Source of the DNA: Albula goreensis
Lineage: Eukaryota > Chordata > Actinopteri > Albuliformes > Albulidae
Assembly: GCA_022829145.1 (NCBI GenBank)
Contig: CM040742.1
Location: 47,889,182-47,953,181 of the forward strand
Reading direction: 5' to 3'
Length of the DNA stretch: 64,000 bases
In this document: in pieces, positions 10,742 to 22,992 of the stretch
Layout of the letters: every line of letters begins with the position of its first letter
How positions within the stretch are numbered: the stretch's first letter is position 1
Notes under the pieces: model-generated
What the model was told of the DNA's origin: nothing
Database searches by the model: none
What the model saw: only the letters and a program-made list of their open reading frames with translations
Position numbers and translations under genes: made by a program

Positions 10742-13700
10742 GTACAGTATACCCACCTATTAGCCTTATTACCATTAATACATATGGGCTTTGGAGTTAC
10801 AATATGCCCACCTCCTCAGACAGTATACTCACCTATTAGCCTTATTACCATTAATACATATGGGCTTTGGAGTTACAGTATGCCCACCTCCTCAGACAGT
10901 ATACTCACCTATTAGCCTTATCACCATTAATACATATGGGCTTTGGAGTTACAGAATGCCCACCTCCTCAGACAGTATACCCACCTATTAGCCTTATCAC
11001 CATTAATACATATGGGCTTTGGAGTTACAGTATACCCATCTCCTCAGACAGTATACCCACCTATTAGCCTTATTACCATTAATACATATGGGCTTTGGAG
11101 TTACAGTATGCCCACCTCCTCAGACAGTATACCCACCTATTAGCCTTATTACCATTAATACATATGGGCTTTGGAGTTACAGTATGCCCACCTCCTCAGA
11201 CAGTATACTCACCTATTAGCCTTATCACCATTAATACATATGGGCTTTGGAGTTACTGTATGCCCTCCTCCTCAGACAGTATACCCACCTATTAGCCTTA
11301 TCACCATTAATACATATGGGCTTTGGAGTTACAGTATACCCATCTCCTCAGACAGTATACTCACCTATTAGCCTTATTACCATTAATACATATGGGCTTT
11401 GGAGTTACAGTATGCCCACCTCCTCAGACAGTATACCCACCTATTAGCCTTATTACCATTAATACATATGGGCTTTGGAGTTACAGTATGCCCACCTCCT
11501 CAGACAGTATACTCACCTATTAGCCTTATTACCATTAATACATATGGGCTTTGGAGTTACAGTATGCCCACCTCCTCAGACAGTATACCCACCTATTAGC
11601 CTTATTACCATTAATACATATGGGCTTTGGAGTTACAGTATGCCCACCTCCTCAGACAGTATACTCACCTATTAGCCTTATCACCATTAATACATATGGG
11701 CTTTGGAGTTACAGTATGCCCACCTCCTCAGACAGTATACTCACCTATTAGCCTTATCACCATTAATACATATGGGCTTTGGAGTTACAGTATGCCCACC
11801 TCCTCAGACAGTATACTCACCTATTAGCCTTATTACCATTAATACATATGGGCTTTGGAGTTACAGTATGACCACCTCCTCAGACAGTATACCCACCTAT
11901 TAGCCTTATTACCATGAATACATATGGGCTTTGGAGTTACAGTATGCTCACCTCCTCAGACAGTATACCCACCTATTAGCCTTATTACCATTAATACATA
12001 TGGGCTTTGGAGTTACAGTATGCCCACCTCCTCAGACAGTATACTCACCTATTAGCCTTATTACCATTAATACATATGGGCTTTGGAGTTACAGTATGCC
12101 CACCTCCTCAGACAGTATACTCACCTATTAGCCTTATTACCATTAATACATATGGGCTTTGGAGTTACAGTATGCCCACCTCCTCAGACAGTATACCCAC
12201 CTATTAGCCTTATTACCATTAATACATATGGGCTTTGGAGTTACAGTATGCTCACCTCCTCAGACAGTATACCCACCTATTAGCCTTATTACCATTAATA
12301 CATATGGGCTTTGGAGTTACAGTATGCCCACATCCTCAGACAGTATACTCACCTATTAGCCTTATTACCATTAATACATATGGGCTTTGGGGTTACAGTA
12401 TGCCCACCTCCTCAGACAGTATACACACCTATTAGCCTTATTACCATTAATACATATGGGCTTTGGAGTTACAGTATGCCCACCTCCTCAGACAGTATAC
12501 TCACCTATTAGCCTTATTACCATTAATACATATGGGCTTTGGAGTTACAGTATGACCACCTCCTCAGACAGTATACCCACCTATTAGCCTTATTACCATG
12601 AATACATATGGGCTTTGGAGTTACAGTATGCCCACCTCCTCAGACAGTATACTCACCTATTAGCCTTATTACCATTAATACATATGGGCTTTGGAGTTAC
12701 AGTATGCCCACCTCCTCAGACAGTATACTCACCTATTAGCCTTATTACCATTAATACATATGGGCTTTGGAGTTACAGTATGCCCACCTCCTCAGACAGT
12801 ATACCCACCTATTAGCCTTATTACCATTAATACATATGGGCTTTGGAGTTACAGTATGCTCACCTCCTCAGACAGTATACCCACCTATTAGCCTTATTAC
12901 CATTAATACATATGGGCTTTGGAGTTAAAGTATGCCCACATCCTCAGACAGTATACTCACCTATTAGCCTTATTACCATTAATACATATGGGCTTTGGGG
13001 TTACAGTATGCCCACCTCCTCAGACAGTATACACACCTATTAGCCTTATTACCATTAATACATATGGGCTTTGGAGTTACAGTATGCCCACCTCTTCAGA
13101 CAGTATACCCACCTATTAGCCTTATTACCATTAATACATATGGGCTTTGGGGTTACAGTATGCCCACCTCCTCAGACAGTATACACACCTATTAGCCTTA
13201 TTACCATTAATACACGTGGGCTTTGGAGTTACAGTATGCCCACCGCCTCAGACAGTATACCCACCTATTAGCCTTATTACCATTAATACATATGGGCTTT
13301 GGAGTTACAGTATGCTCACCTCCTCAGACAGTATACCCACCTATTAGCCTTATTACCATTAATACATATGGGCTTTGGAGTTACAGTATGCCCACCTCCT
13401 CAGACAGTATACTCACCTATTAGCCTTATTACCATTAATACATATGGGCTTTGGAGTTACAGTATGCCCACCTCCTCAGACAGTATACCCACCTATTAGC
13501 CTTATTACCATTAATACATATGGGCTTTGGAGTTACAGTATGCTCACCTCCTCAGACAGTATACCCACCTATTAGCCTTATTACCATTAATACATATGGG
13601 CTTTGGAGTTACAGTATGCCCACATCCTCAGACAGTATACTCACCTATTAGCCTTATTACCATTAATACATATGGGCTTTGGAGTTACAGTATGCCCACC

Positions 13701-14324
13701 TCCTCAGACAGTATACTCACCTATTAGCCTTATTACCATTAATACATATGGGCTTTGGAGTTACAGTATACCCACCTCCTCAGACAGTATACCCACCTAT
13801 TAGCCTTATTACCATTAATACATATGGGCTTTGGAGTTACAGTATACCCATCTCCTCAGACAGTATACTCACCTATTAGCCTTATTACCATTAATACATA
13901 TGGGCTTTGGAGTTACAGTATGCCCACCTCCTCAGACAGTATACCCACCTATTAGCCTTATCACCATTAATACATATGGGCTTTGGAGTTACAGTATGCC
14001 CACCTCCTCAGACAGCATACTCACCTATTAGCCTTATTACCATTAATACATATGGGCTTTGGAGTTACAGTATACTCACCTCCTCAGACAGTATACTCAC
14101 CTATTAGCCTTATTACCATTAATACATATGGGCTTTGGAGTTACAGTATACCCATCTCCTCAGACAGTATACCCACCTATTAGCCTTATTACCATTAATA
14201 CATATGGGCTTTGGAGTTACAGTATACTCACTTCCTCAGACAGTATACTCACCTATTAGCCTTATTACCATTAATACATATGGACTTTGGAGTTACAGTA
14301 TACTCACTTCCTCAGACAGTATAC
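10742..14324. repeat. 76-bp satellite array, about 47 copies, strictly in register
   Basis: The unit reads ATACCCACCTATTAGCCTTA, TTACCATTAATACATATGGG, CTTTGGAGTTACAGTATGCC, then CACCTCCTCAGACAGT. The word TTGGAGTT (or TTGGGGTT) falls at 10791 plus multiples of 76 through to 14287, 47 occurrences with no insertion or deletion. Variation is by substitution only: ATACTC/ATACCC/ATACAC, TTATT/TTATC, GCCC/GCTC/GACC, CACATCC. Blocks of variants recur eight units apart. The first and last units are more diverged, as expected at array edges. Each unit holds a 66-codon frame that is an artefact of the repeat. Confidence 0.97.
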
Positions 14325-14924
14325 TCCTCCTTAGATACCACTACACCACTGGGATAACCCAGCCTTGTGCCCTATAGGCCAGTTTTCAGGCACTTTCTCC
14401 TAGAAACCGAACAGACTCAGCCCCCCAGTGGACCGTAGACAGGCAGTCTCTAAAATCCGTGTTGAAGGAAATTAATTCATATTTTATGCCGCTGCCAATT
14501 ACAAGAAGGTTGATATTGATTTTCTCATTTCTCCACGCATCTCCGGCTGGGCAGAGGAAAGGGAAAAGCTGGTGTAGCTGGACAGGAGAGTGCCTCGCAA
14601 TAAAACTGACAAGTCTTTCATTGCTGATGGAGGTTAAAGCAAAGCGCCGGCTCACGGCACAGATCTGATTCTGTGGGGCAACCACGGGCCCAACAGAGAA
14701 CAAAAAAAAAGAAATATAAGATAAATTGCGAAGCTGTAGCGTATCCCACTGAGCCGCACTTATCTTGGATTGACCGCCGCCGGACGTGAGAGGGCTGGCC
14801 GCGGCACTCAGCGTGTCATCGCGGTAAGTGAGGCTGGCGGGAGAGGAGAAAGGTCAGATGTGTTCCTGTAAACGCATCGCGGCGCGCTGATGGTGAGGAG
14901 GGAAGATCAACACGCTCCCGTCCA
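14325..14924. other. Unique spacer between two tandem arrays
   Basis: About 600 bp of moderate-GC unique sequence with some CpG (GACCGCCGCCGGACGTGAG near 14770). A 105-residue minus-strand frame resembles no family I recognise. A conserved element is possible but not supported by any specific motif. Confidence 0.4.
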
Positions 14925-15855
14925 CCCCGCCCACGTACACCCCCCTGCTCAGGGTAGCACAGCCATCTCCTGAGCGCGCTCCCGTCCACCCCCCCACGTA
15001 CCCCCTGCTCAGGGTAGCACAGCCATCTCCTGAGCGCGCTCCCGTCCCCTCCCCCCCACGTACTCCCCCCTGCTCAGGGTAGCACAGCCATCTCCTGAGC
15101 GCGCTCCCGTCCACCCCGCCCACGTACCCCCCTGCTCAGGTAGCACAGCCATCTCCTGAGCGCTCCCGTCCACCCCGCCCACGTACCCCCCCTGCTCAGG
15201 GTAGCACAGCCATCTCCTGAGCGCGCTCCCGTCCACCCCGCCCACGTACACCCCCTGCTCAGGGTAGCACAGCCATCTCCTGAGCGCGCCCGTCCACCCC
15301 CCCACGTCCCCCACTGCTCAGGGTAGCACAGCCATCTCCTGAGCGCGCTCCCCGTCCCCTCCCCCACGTACCCCCTGCTCAGGGTAGCACAGCCATCTCC
15401 TGAGCGCGCTCCCGTCCACCCCGCCCACGTACTCCCCCTGCTCAGGGTAGCACAGCCATCTCCTGAGCGCGCTCCCCCCCCCCCCCCACGTACTCCCCCT
15501 GCTCAGGGTAGCACAGCCATCTCCTGAGCGCGCTCCCGTCCCCTCCCCCACGTACTCCCCCCTGCTCAGGGTAGCACAGCCATCTCCTGAGCGCGCTCCC
15601 ATCCCCTCCCCCATGTACCCCCTGCTCAGGGTAGCACAGCCATCTCCTGAGCGCGCTCCCGTCCCCTCCCCACCACATACTCCCCCCTGCTCAGGGTAGC
15701 ACAGCCATCTCCTGAGCGCGCTCCCCGTCCCCTCCCCCCACGTACTCCCCCCTGCTCAGGGTAGCACAGCCATCTCCTGAGCGCGCTCCTGTCCCCTCCC
15801 CCCCACGTACGCCCCCCTGCTCAGGGTAGCACAGCCATCTCCTGAGCGCGCTCCT
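14925..15855. repeat. GC-rich minisatellite, about 60-65 bp unit, 15 copies
   Basis: CTCAGGGTAGCACAGCCATC is followed by TCCTGAGCGCGCTCCCGTC, then a C-rich, length-variable linker ending CACGTACTCCCCCCTG. I count 15 copies of the CTCAGGGTAGCAC core (one lacks a G). Copy length varies mostly through the poly-C linker, up to about 11 consecutive Cs near 15475-15487. The minus strand carries repeated runs of 4-7 Gs, giving G-quadruplex potential. Minus frames of 69-101 residues are repeat by-products. Confidence 0.95.
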
Positions 15856-16212
15856 GATGCCGCCAGCCTGCGTGGATGGCCTGAGGATTCTACGATACAC
15901 GGCACAGTGAGCACGGGCGGCTGAGACGGACAGCGCTTAAACCTACGGGGAAAACACAGACAAAGCACAGAGCGCACCCTGTTTGTTAACTGTGACATTC
16001 ACAGCCGTAGTGTAACGTGGGTAATCTCAATTCTGTCTAACTTGAGACTTTTTAAAGATAAATCCCCCCCCCCCCACAATTCCATCAAGCTGTTGAAACA
16101 ACCTTCACTGTCAATGGAAGAGAGAGCATACAAACATGCTGGTCCTCTGACCCATGCAATGTCACCTGTCACATGCTGTCCTTGTGCAGACAGACTGTGG
16201 ATGCCTGACATA

Positions 16213-16226
16213 CCAGCAGGGGTCGC
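16213..16226 (+). promoter_or_regulatory. CTCF-like core (one mismatch)
   Basis: CCAGCAGGGGTCGC matches 13 of 14 positions of CCASYAGRKGGCRS. It lies 264 bp upstream of a perfect match in the same orientation. Confidence 0.35.
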
Positions 16227-16257
16227 TGGAGAGCAATGAGACGCATGGCATTGCAAT

Positions 16258-16306
16258 TCAGCATTTAGCTGGTGCTTTCATCCAGAGTGACACAGATTAC
16301 ATTTTA
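16258..16306 (-). mobile_element. SINE/LINE-2-like 3' tail fragment, minus strand
   Basis: The inverse complement reads AATGTAATCTGTGTCACTCT, GGATGAAAGCACCAGCTAAA, a diverged form of the GGATAAAAGC...GCTAAA tail seen at 48855. The body of the element is absent or unrecognisable. Confidence 0.5.
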
Positions 16307-16476
16307 ACACGCTGTCCATTTATGCAACTGTACATAAATATAAAAACTAAATTTACAAGACCAGCTCCCTGCCATTATAACAAAATGCTGCCATTTGTGT
16401 AAGTGCCACTGGCCAATGAACTCCTCCTTCTCTGACTGTGTATTATGCCACCAATTAAAGGTGTGATTCTTCCAGG

Positions 16477-16490
16477 CCACTAGAGGGCAG
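16477..16490 (+). promoter_or_regulatory. CTCF core motif, perfect consensus match
   Basis: CCACTAGAGGGCAG satisfies every position of CCASYAGRKGGCRS. CTCF binds this core to organise chromatin loops and insulators in vertebrates. Whether it is occupied cannot be told from sequence. Confidence 0.45.
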
Positions 16491-16829
16491 TGTTATGCCC
16501 TTGGTCATGCATGTATTGTTTGTGTATCTTTTCCATCTTTATGTTTGTTGTTTCGTCTTTTCTCCCGCTTTTCATTTCATACTAGATATTCGTCTTCCAG
16601 TGGTCCACCCCTGGTCCTCATCAACCAATCCACTCTCCGTCTGCTAACCATTCCCTCCAATCAATATTCCCTGTGACAGTTTTTAAACCCTCGGCTCTGT
16701 GTCTCAGGAAATTTGTCTGTTCATCATTTTTGCTTTTTGCTTGTTCTTCCTTTCTAAATCGTTGTTAATATAAACCCATGCTGTTTTTTGTTTAAACCCT
16801 TGTTTGTGTTGCCTGTAAAAACCTGTTCA

Positions 16830-17350
16830 TTAACCTTGTTGCGTGTTTGGGAAGAAGGGCAGGTAAGGTATACTGTAAATAATATTACACCTCACACCTA
16901 GGATATTACCTGTTAGAAACATCAGGTTAGGGGCAAGTGCCACCTGCTGTATTTGGTTAGGATAGGTCAGTCTAGTGTAGTTAGTAAGGTCTGTGTTTTT
17001 GGTGACCTATTGTTTTTGTTGTCAGTTAGATAGCTGGGTAAAACCTCAGACTAGATAAGACTGGCAGCTTGGTTAGTTTTTGTTTCTTTTCTTTGGCACT
17101 GCCCATAGCCCTCTTCTCCCCTTTTGTGTGTTTGACTTGTGTTTGTGCTGTTGTGGTTGTACATAATGTTTATTGCCCCCTCCTTTGTAAATACCCCCAG
17201 CACAGTACACAGTGTAAATAAAGCGCCCACCCTGTTGTTAACGCTTAACTTTTTGGTTTACTGCGTGGTTTGTCTGTGCCGGCCTCCCATTACACCACCT
17301 CCTTTTATGTTGCATTCCCCTTCGCTATACCCATAGACACCTCGGCGATG
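16830..17350 (+). mobile_element. LTR-like retroelement remnant
   Basis: The segment reads GGGCAGGTAAGGTATACTG near 16858, continues through T/G-rich sequence, and has a polyadenylation-type GTAAATAAAGCG at about 17214-17225, then CCTGTTGTTAACGC. This layout resembles the LTR of a fish retrotransposon. No gag or pol frame follows and no target duplication or TG...CA termini could be fixed. It could be a solo LTR or an unrelated repeat. Confidence 0.35.
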
Positions 17351-20300
17351 TAACAGCAGTGAAGTGGATTTCTTAAACTGGCCAAACCTCTGTTTTTCCT
17401 GGATGTTTTTCAGCTGTGTATCACCTCCTGCAGTTTGAAAATGGTGTCGTGAATGATTTCCTGCATGCCAATAATAAATGTTCTTGCATATACTATAGAT
17501 GTGACATAACTGTTCTGTTCAATGTTACTGAGCATGAGGACAGTACGTTTATTTTCCCGGTTAGTTTCCCAAAGCACAACATCAGCTCACTCTTTATTTA
17601 AATATTTCTTTAAATAAAATCAAGAGGTTAGTTTGGCTGGAGCGTGCCTTCATTGAAAGTTCAAACTGTGGATTTAGCACTTTATTTTCCAGGGCTGAGC
17701 AGATTTAAACATTTCCATCACTTCATAAACGCCTTCCAGTTGCAGTATTTTAAAATACATTAATATGCAGTTTTAACTTGGCAAGCGCGTATGATCCTAA
17801 TTCAGAAATACACTTGGGTGCCCGTCTCCACTCACATTATCACAGCTAATAACAATGTGTGACAAAATGTAAAACTTAAAGAGTTCTTTAAAGATTCACT
17901 GCAAGGATCTGTGGGATAACCAGGGATTCATTTCGGCAGCTTGTAATGTCACTGGGAGATGCTGCGCATGTGATAATGAATGTTGCTTTATGACTGATGC
18001 CGACTTAACCAACTATAAACCATTTACCCCCCACAGCGAAGTTGCCAGATGCAGTAACAGATTAGGGCAGAAAACAGATTTAATAAAATCCACTGCCATA
18101 AGAGAGACGTAACGTTTTGTTTATGCCTCTGGAAACAAAGTCATCACCCTTCAGCCAAGGCATTGGATGTCATTCTGAGGTCTAACCGTCTCCTAATTTT
18201 ATATTTACTATTTCAAATAATGTTTTTTTTTTTTATGAGATACATACATGGATAAGCCTTTCCACTGTCTGTATTCATGGTGTGGGTGGGTGGGAGGGTG
18301 GGAAGAAAAGCAAAGTCACATGACAAAGCCCTCAGCTCCAGAGTGGCTGTGGAGGCAAGGCATTCAGGTCATGTGAAGATCAATGCTGTTGAAACAGGAA
18401 ATTAATCGCCGCAGTCCAGGTTTTGTTAACTGAAATCAGTGCGACGAGGTGCCGCGCTCTTTTGTTGGCTGCAGGATAGGCCTGATGTCCCCTCTGTGTC
18501 TGGAAATGAGTCATTACTTTCATAAAAAGGAAAATATTAATGGAGATATGCTTTATGACTGCGCTATGGGATGATCGGCAACGTTTTGCTGGTCCTGACT
18601 TGGCTTAATTATCAAGAGATAATTACGTTGTTACATTTTTCTTTCGGTGGAGCCTTTTGATTGGTCATTTGATTGGTGCCCCATTTTGTGAAGGTGATGT
18701 GTCATTCAGTGTACCGATACTCCACCTCTGAGACAGCAGGGGAAACCTCCCTGAAACAGGCTCACTGCTTATCAAGGTAACGTTGGTAAATACTGTGAAG
18801 AAAAACAGGCTTTTCTGCTGAAACCATCTCTAAATCAGTGTGTCAAAATATGCACTGACACATTCATTTTATTTTCAATACTGTACTTTATTTGATCAAA
18901 TATAATTACACCTACAACTTAAAGCGCCAAGGGTTTCCCTGCTCAGTGGAACAAGGTTACTGTGACGTAGTGGCAAAATGACAAACACTTGCTGTTTTGT
19001 TTGACTGAGTGACTCTTTCCCCTTTTGTTGACTTTGTACCAATAATGTCAGAAATAAAAACAGATGAGCTTTAGCTGCTAAAATAAGCAGAATCTAGCAG
19101 CACATGCTTACTCTGGCAGAACCAGAATGTATGCTCTCCTAAACCTCTTAATTAAAACAAACTTTTAATCCAAGCTACAGAGCAGTATACATCCAAAACA
19201 TTAATTTTCTGGCACTTCCATAAACATTTCTTGAATTAATTACACTCCAAAAGGCAATTATGGATGAACATATCATTTGAGGGCTCTTCATATCTCCTTA
19301 TTCATGTAGTTTATGCAACGTTAGTCATATAAATTTTTGGCTGTCTAACATGCAGAGGATCCAACTCTTATCTATTCTTTCAATAACATGCATGGTTCAA
19401 AACCAAGGAGGAAAAACAAAATCTAAAAAACATTTAAACAAACATCAATTCATTTGGTTGAAAAAAGCTTTTAGTTTTAACTCATTTTATTTTCTGGCCA
19501 GATTTTTCAGAGAAAGCTTAACTGGTTTCATGTACAAGCTTTTAATATGGACACATAAGCACCATACCACAGTCAAATACATTACTGTACTACAAAACAC
19601 AAAGCCTTCCAAATATGATTGTCACAAGAAGGTTCATATTTTAAATGGAAAATGACTACAAATGTTCTCCCTTTCTTATCTGTGGTAATCACATTTGGAG
19701 TCTGTCCTGATTTACAAATTACAGGCCTCTGATTGGTCAATCAAATCCAGCACCATTGTGTTCCAGACTGCCATCGCAGCTGCGGGTTCACCGTGGAGTG
19801 GGTCCACGTTCTGTCGTCTGAAACACGCCGCCACTGCAGAGTGTGATGGGCCTGTCAGCCGAGGAAAGTCTTACCTGAGAGCACCGCCTTACCTGCCTTC
19901 GCTAAAAGCAATCTGCCCTTTTTAGCATCAACATCTTTCTGGCACATATAAGTAACATTTAGTTGGTGTATAGTATATAAGCACATTTAGTTGACTTTTT
20001 TTCTGGCTTGAAAATGCATCATTAATACTCATATTAATACCTTAATCACCTTATTAATATAGATTAATTTTAATTGTGTGACAGTCACTATGGAATAATC
20101 CAGTCGCAATGTAAAAGATAACATGTCTTAATTTCCTGTGCAGCCTAATTGCACAGGGTGTTAAACGATGTCATTTTAATTGGTGGAACCTTAAAGCATT
20201 CATTTATTGTGTTGATATGCGTTGTTCCTTTGTCATATCCTTCGTGAGTACAGAAGCATATTATATACAGTATATTTGATTAAAAATATTTTTGAAGAAG

Positions 20301-22824
20301 ACTTCCATAAGACAGTCTTTCTCACCTAAACTGTCTGTTTTGGACTCTCCAATGGGTGCTGAGAGAAAAATTGTGGTGGGTCATTAAATTTTGGGGAAAA
20401 TGTATATTGAATATACATATAATAATACATATTACAATTCTCAGACATACCAGTTGAACTAAATACAGTTATAATTATGTGCACTGAGTTTATAATGTGC
20501 CTATACAGGGGACAGGCAAAAATGGCCTGAAATTTATGAAACACAAACCAAAAATGAATCTTTATTAACTAATGAGTTTGGTCACCCTTCAAACATCTTA
20601 CATCTGATATTTTTATATGTGCTGTTATGTATGTTTTTTTATATTTGTAGTGGAAGATTTGACTTTTCAAGTAAAGCCTGTGGTTCACTGGGAGAAAAGG
20701 GAGGAATCTACTTGTAGAGGAGTGTGCTTGAGTTACATGTGTAGGATTTGAGTTTTTTGTAGTTAATCGCTACTAAATTATTAGATAAAAAGCTCATACA
20801 AATCTGTGCAGTATTAAAAAAAAAAAAAAGAAATTTTTCATTAAAAAAACATCCTTTATGAGTAAGACAGTTCCTACAGTGTAATGTAACCGGAATAGAG
20901 TGAGGGAAGCCCTCTAAAGAGTGAGATACCCTTTGGAGATGAATGGTGGCATCTGTTAGAATCTGCTGCTTCTCTGCTGCTTCTCTGCGTGCTGGCTGGC
21001 AATTCCAAACAGCTCAACTTTTGCCTTTTGCGGTAATTTTGAAATGGACAGCAGATTTTTTTTAGACACTTCAGAAGAATCATGCATTGTTCTGAGCATT
21101 TCCAGTAAGTCCTTGTTCTAAAGGCTTTGCTGTGCCAGAAAATATCACGGTCCAAACACTGCCAAGCCACAATCATGTCCCTGTTAGCAACTCTAGATGT
21201 CAGTTCTCATTTGGTCCACAGCGCATTCCTTTCCTGTCTCACAAAGAACATCTTTCCAAAAAAACCCAATTACATCTGTCAACAAAGAAGAGAATGTGAG
21301 ACCTTCAGCTCAAATCATGTTGAGAGAAATCCATAAATCTCTATAGAGGGAGTCAAAAGGTGGCGTCAGACGGTACAAGGTAATAACAGAGACGCTGTTC
21401 CAGCACAGTGAAGAGGCTCATCCTAGCCCAGGTTTATGCTTGTGCCTGTACACTTTCCTGAGCTCAAGAAATACTGTTTAAAATGGGAGTCCAAAACTTT
21501 ACAATCTCTCCCTATTGCTGCAACTCTGTCTCTCAGTTTGGGAGCAGTGTTCAATTATGTTTAACAATGGGAAACTAAAGTTACCCAACACCGTTACTGG
21601 GTTTAACCACGTATTCCTCACCAATTCCACCTCAGCAACCTTCCTCCTCAGATCAGGGGGTTTGGCTCGATCTCCAGACACTACGCACACACCGATAGCA
21701 GGCTGATAGTAGTGGATATTAAAAAATACATTAAAAAATCAACATTTCTCCTTAAATTTGACTCAAATTCAGTTATTTATTTAATTGTATAGTTTTTATT
21801 TCTTCACAAGCACATTAATAATTAGCCTCAGACTTAATTTTAGTGAGCAAACACCTCAGCAATCACTAAAAATGAACAGGAAAAAAAAAGGAAAAACGAG
21901 AATGTGGTAAACTTTATTTGAAAGCACTCTCTGCCAATTGTTTCAGAAAAATTCTGAGTAAGTCCAGGCCACTTGCTACTGCCAGAAGTTTGATGGAGAG
22001 CCAGTCATGGTATACGTGGATCACAAGCATCCACAGCCCAGGGATACTTTTACATTGGTGGAAATCAGCTACTTCAGACTTGGAATTTGAATTGAGAATG
22101 AGCTGTACATGCAATTAGCACTATATATACAGCTTACATTTCTGGAGATGCTTGACAGAGAGGTCACTTTGTCAAGACATGCATGTGCAGAAGGCTACGC
22201 TGGAGAGGAAATACTTGGCAGGAGGTGGTAATTCAGAGGGCTGGAGGTATTCTTTATGGATCCTTAATACACTTAGCTGGCTTGGAATGTCTAGTCCTGA
22301 ATCAATAACCTTATTTTTTTCCTTTTTTAAAAAAAAAAAAAAAATTCATAAGACTTCATGTCTAGCTTGAAAAATGTAATATTTCTGCCAATGTAGATCG
22401 GTCTCTTGCACAGAATCAGCTCCAGGCTGAAGCGTCTTTCAGCACAATGCAGGGATTCATCGATCCACATTCCAGCAGATTCAGCAGCATGACACACTGA
22501 GCTGTACAGTTAAGGGTGCTTTTGAGAAGCACAGGGAAAAGAAAGGCCCAAAATGGCTGCGCGCTGTAACTGAACAGATGCTCTGGACGACCCAGGTAAT
22601 GCGGCATTGAGTACGAACGTGACAAACGAGCAGGATAGGAGCGGGGTAAGAGAGGGATGCAGAAAGAGAGGAGACAAAGGAAGACGCAGGGACCAGAGGG
22701 TCAGGCAGAGGCACAAAGCAAACTGAAGCTGAAGATGCTTGCTCGTGTTTGAGTGATGTTGCCAAGGAGACGGCCGGGTAAAAACACCAAGAGAGTTAAC
22801 CCAAGTCAAGGCCGCGGAAAAGGC
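17351..22824. other. Unique AT-rich intergenic sequence with candidate conserved patches
   Basis: No gene is recognised. Two stretches stand out from the AT-rich background: about 18300-18660, with GGCTTAATTATCAAGAGATA and TGAGTCATTA, and about 19720-19925, a CpG-containing block. Both have the texture of developmental regulatory elements. A frame on the minus strand at 21914-22114 ends at an AATAAA (21913-21918) but matches nothing known to me. Short A or T runs occur near 18222, 20816 and 22327. Confidence 0.45.
18300..18660. promoter_or_regulatory. Candidate conserved non-coding element
   Basis: A balanced-composition stretch contains GGAAATTAATCGCCGCAG, TGAGTCATTA (AP-1-like) and GGCTTAATTATCAAGAG (homeodomain-like). 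No repeat signature is visible. Conservation in other fish would decide. Confidence 0.2.
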
Positions 22825-22934
22825 TGATGATGATGATGGTGGTGATGATGATGATGGTGATGATGATGGTGATGGTGATGATGATGATGGTGGTGATGAT
22901 GATGATGGTGGTGGTGGTGGTGGTGGTGATGATG

Positions 22935-22965
<31 letters not shown>

Positions 22966-22992
22966 TGATGGTGGTGGTGGTGGTGATGATGA
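22825..22992. repeat. TGA/TGG trinucleotide microsatellite
   Basis: About 56 triplets of mixed GAT and GGT type, 168 bp. On the minus strand one frame reads a long histidine run and another a serine/proline run. These produce 74-180-residue open frames that are not genes. Confidence 0.95.

Larger units (their letters stand above)
15856..16829. other. Unique sequence with two CTCF-like motifs and a SINE-tail fragment
   Basis: No gene is recognised. A C10 run lies near 16065-16075. Two CTCF-like cores in the same orientation occur at 16213 and 16477, on either side of a reversed SINE-tail fragment near 16260. From about 16500 the sequence is pyrimidine-rich and resembles the LTR or untranslated regions of fish retroelements. 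Confidence 0.4.

Noticed and set aside
10742-14324. Possible CRISPR array because of regular repeats
   Set aside because: There are no unique spacers: the whole 76-bp unit repeats. The window is eukaryotic.
10791-14377. A ladder of identical 66-residue frames that might look like a peptide gene cluster
   Set aside because: Each is one 76-bp satellite unit read from TTG into the next units. Starts are not ATG and spacing equals the repeat period.
21914-22118. Minus frame ending at an AATAAA, considered as a terminal exon
   Set aside because: The frame is also open on the plus strand and has no known motif. The AATAAA overlaps its stop region, and there is no splice evidence.
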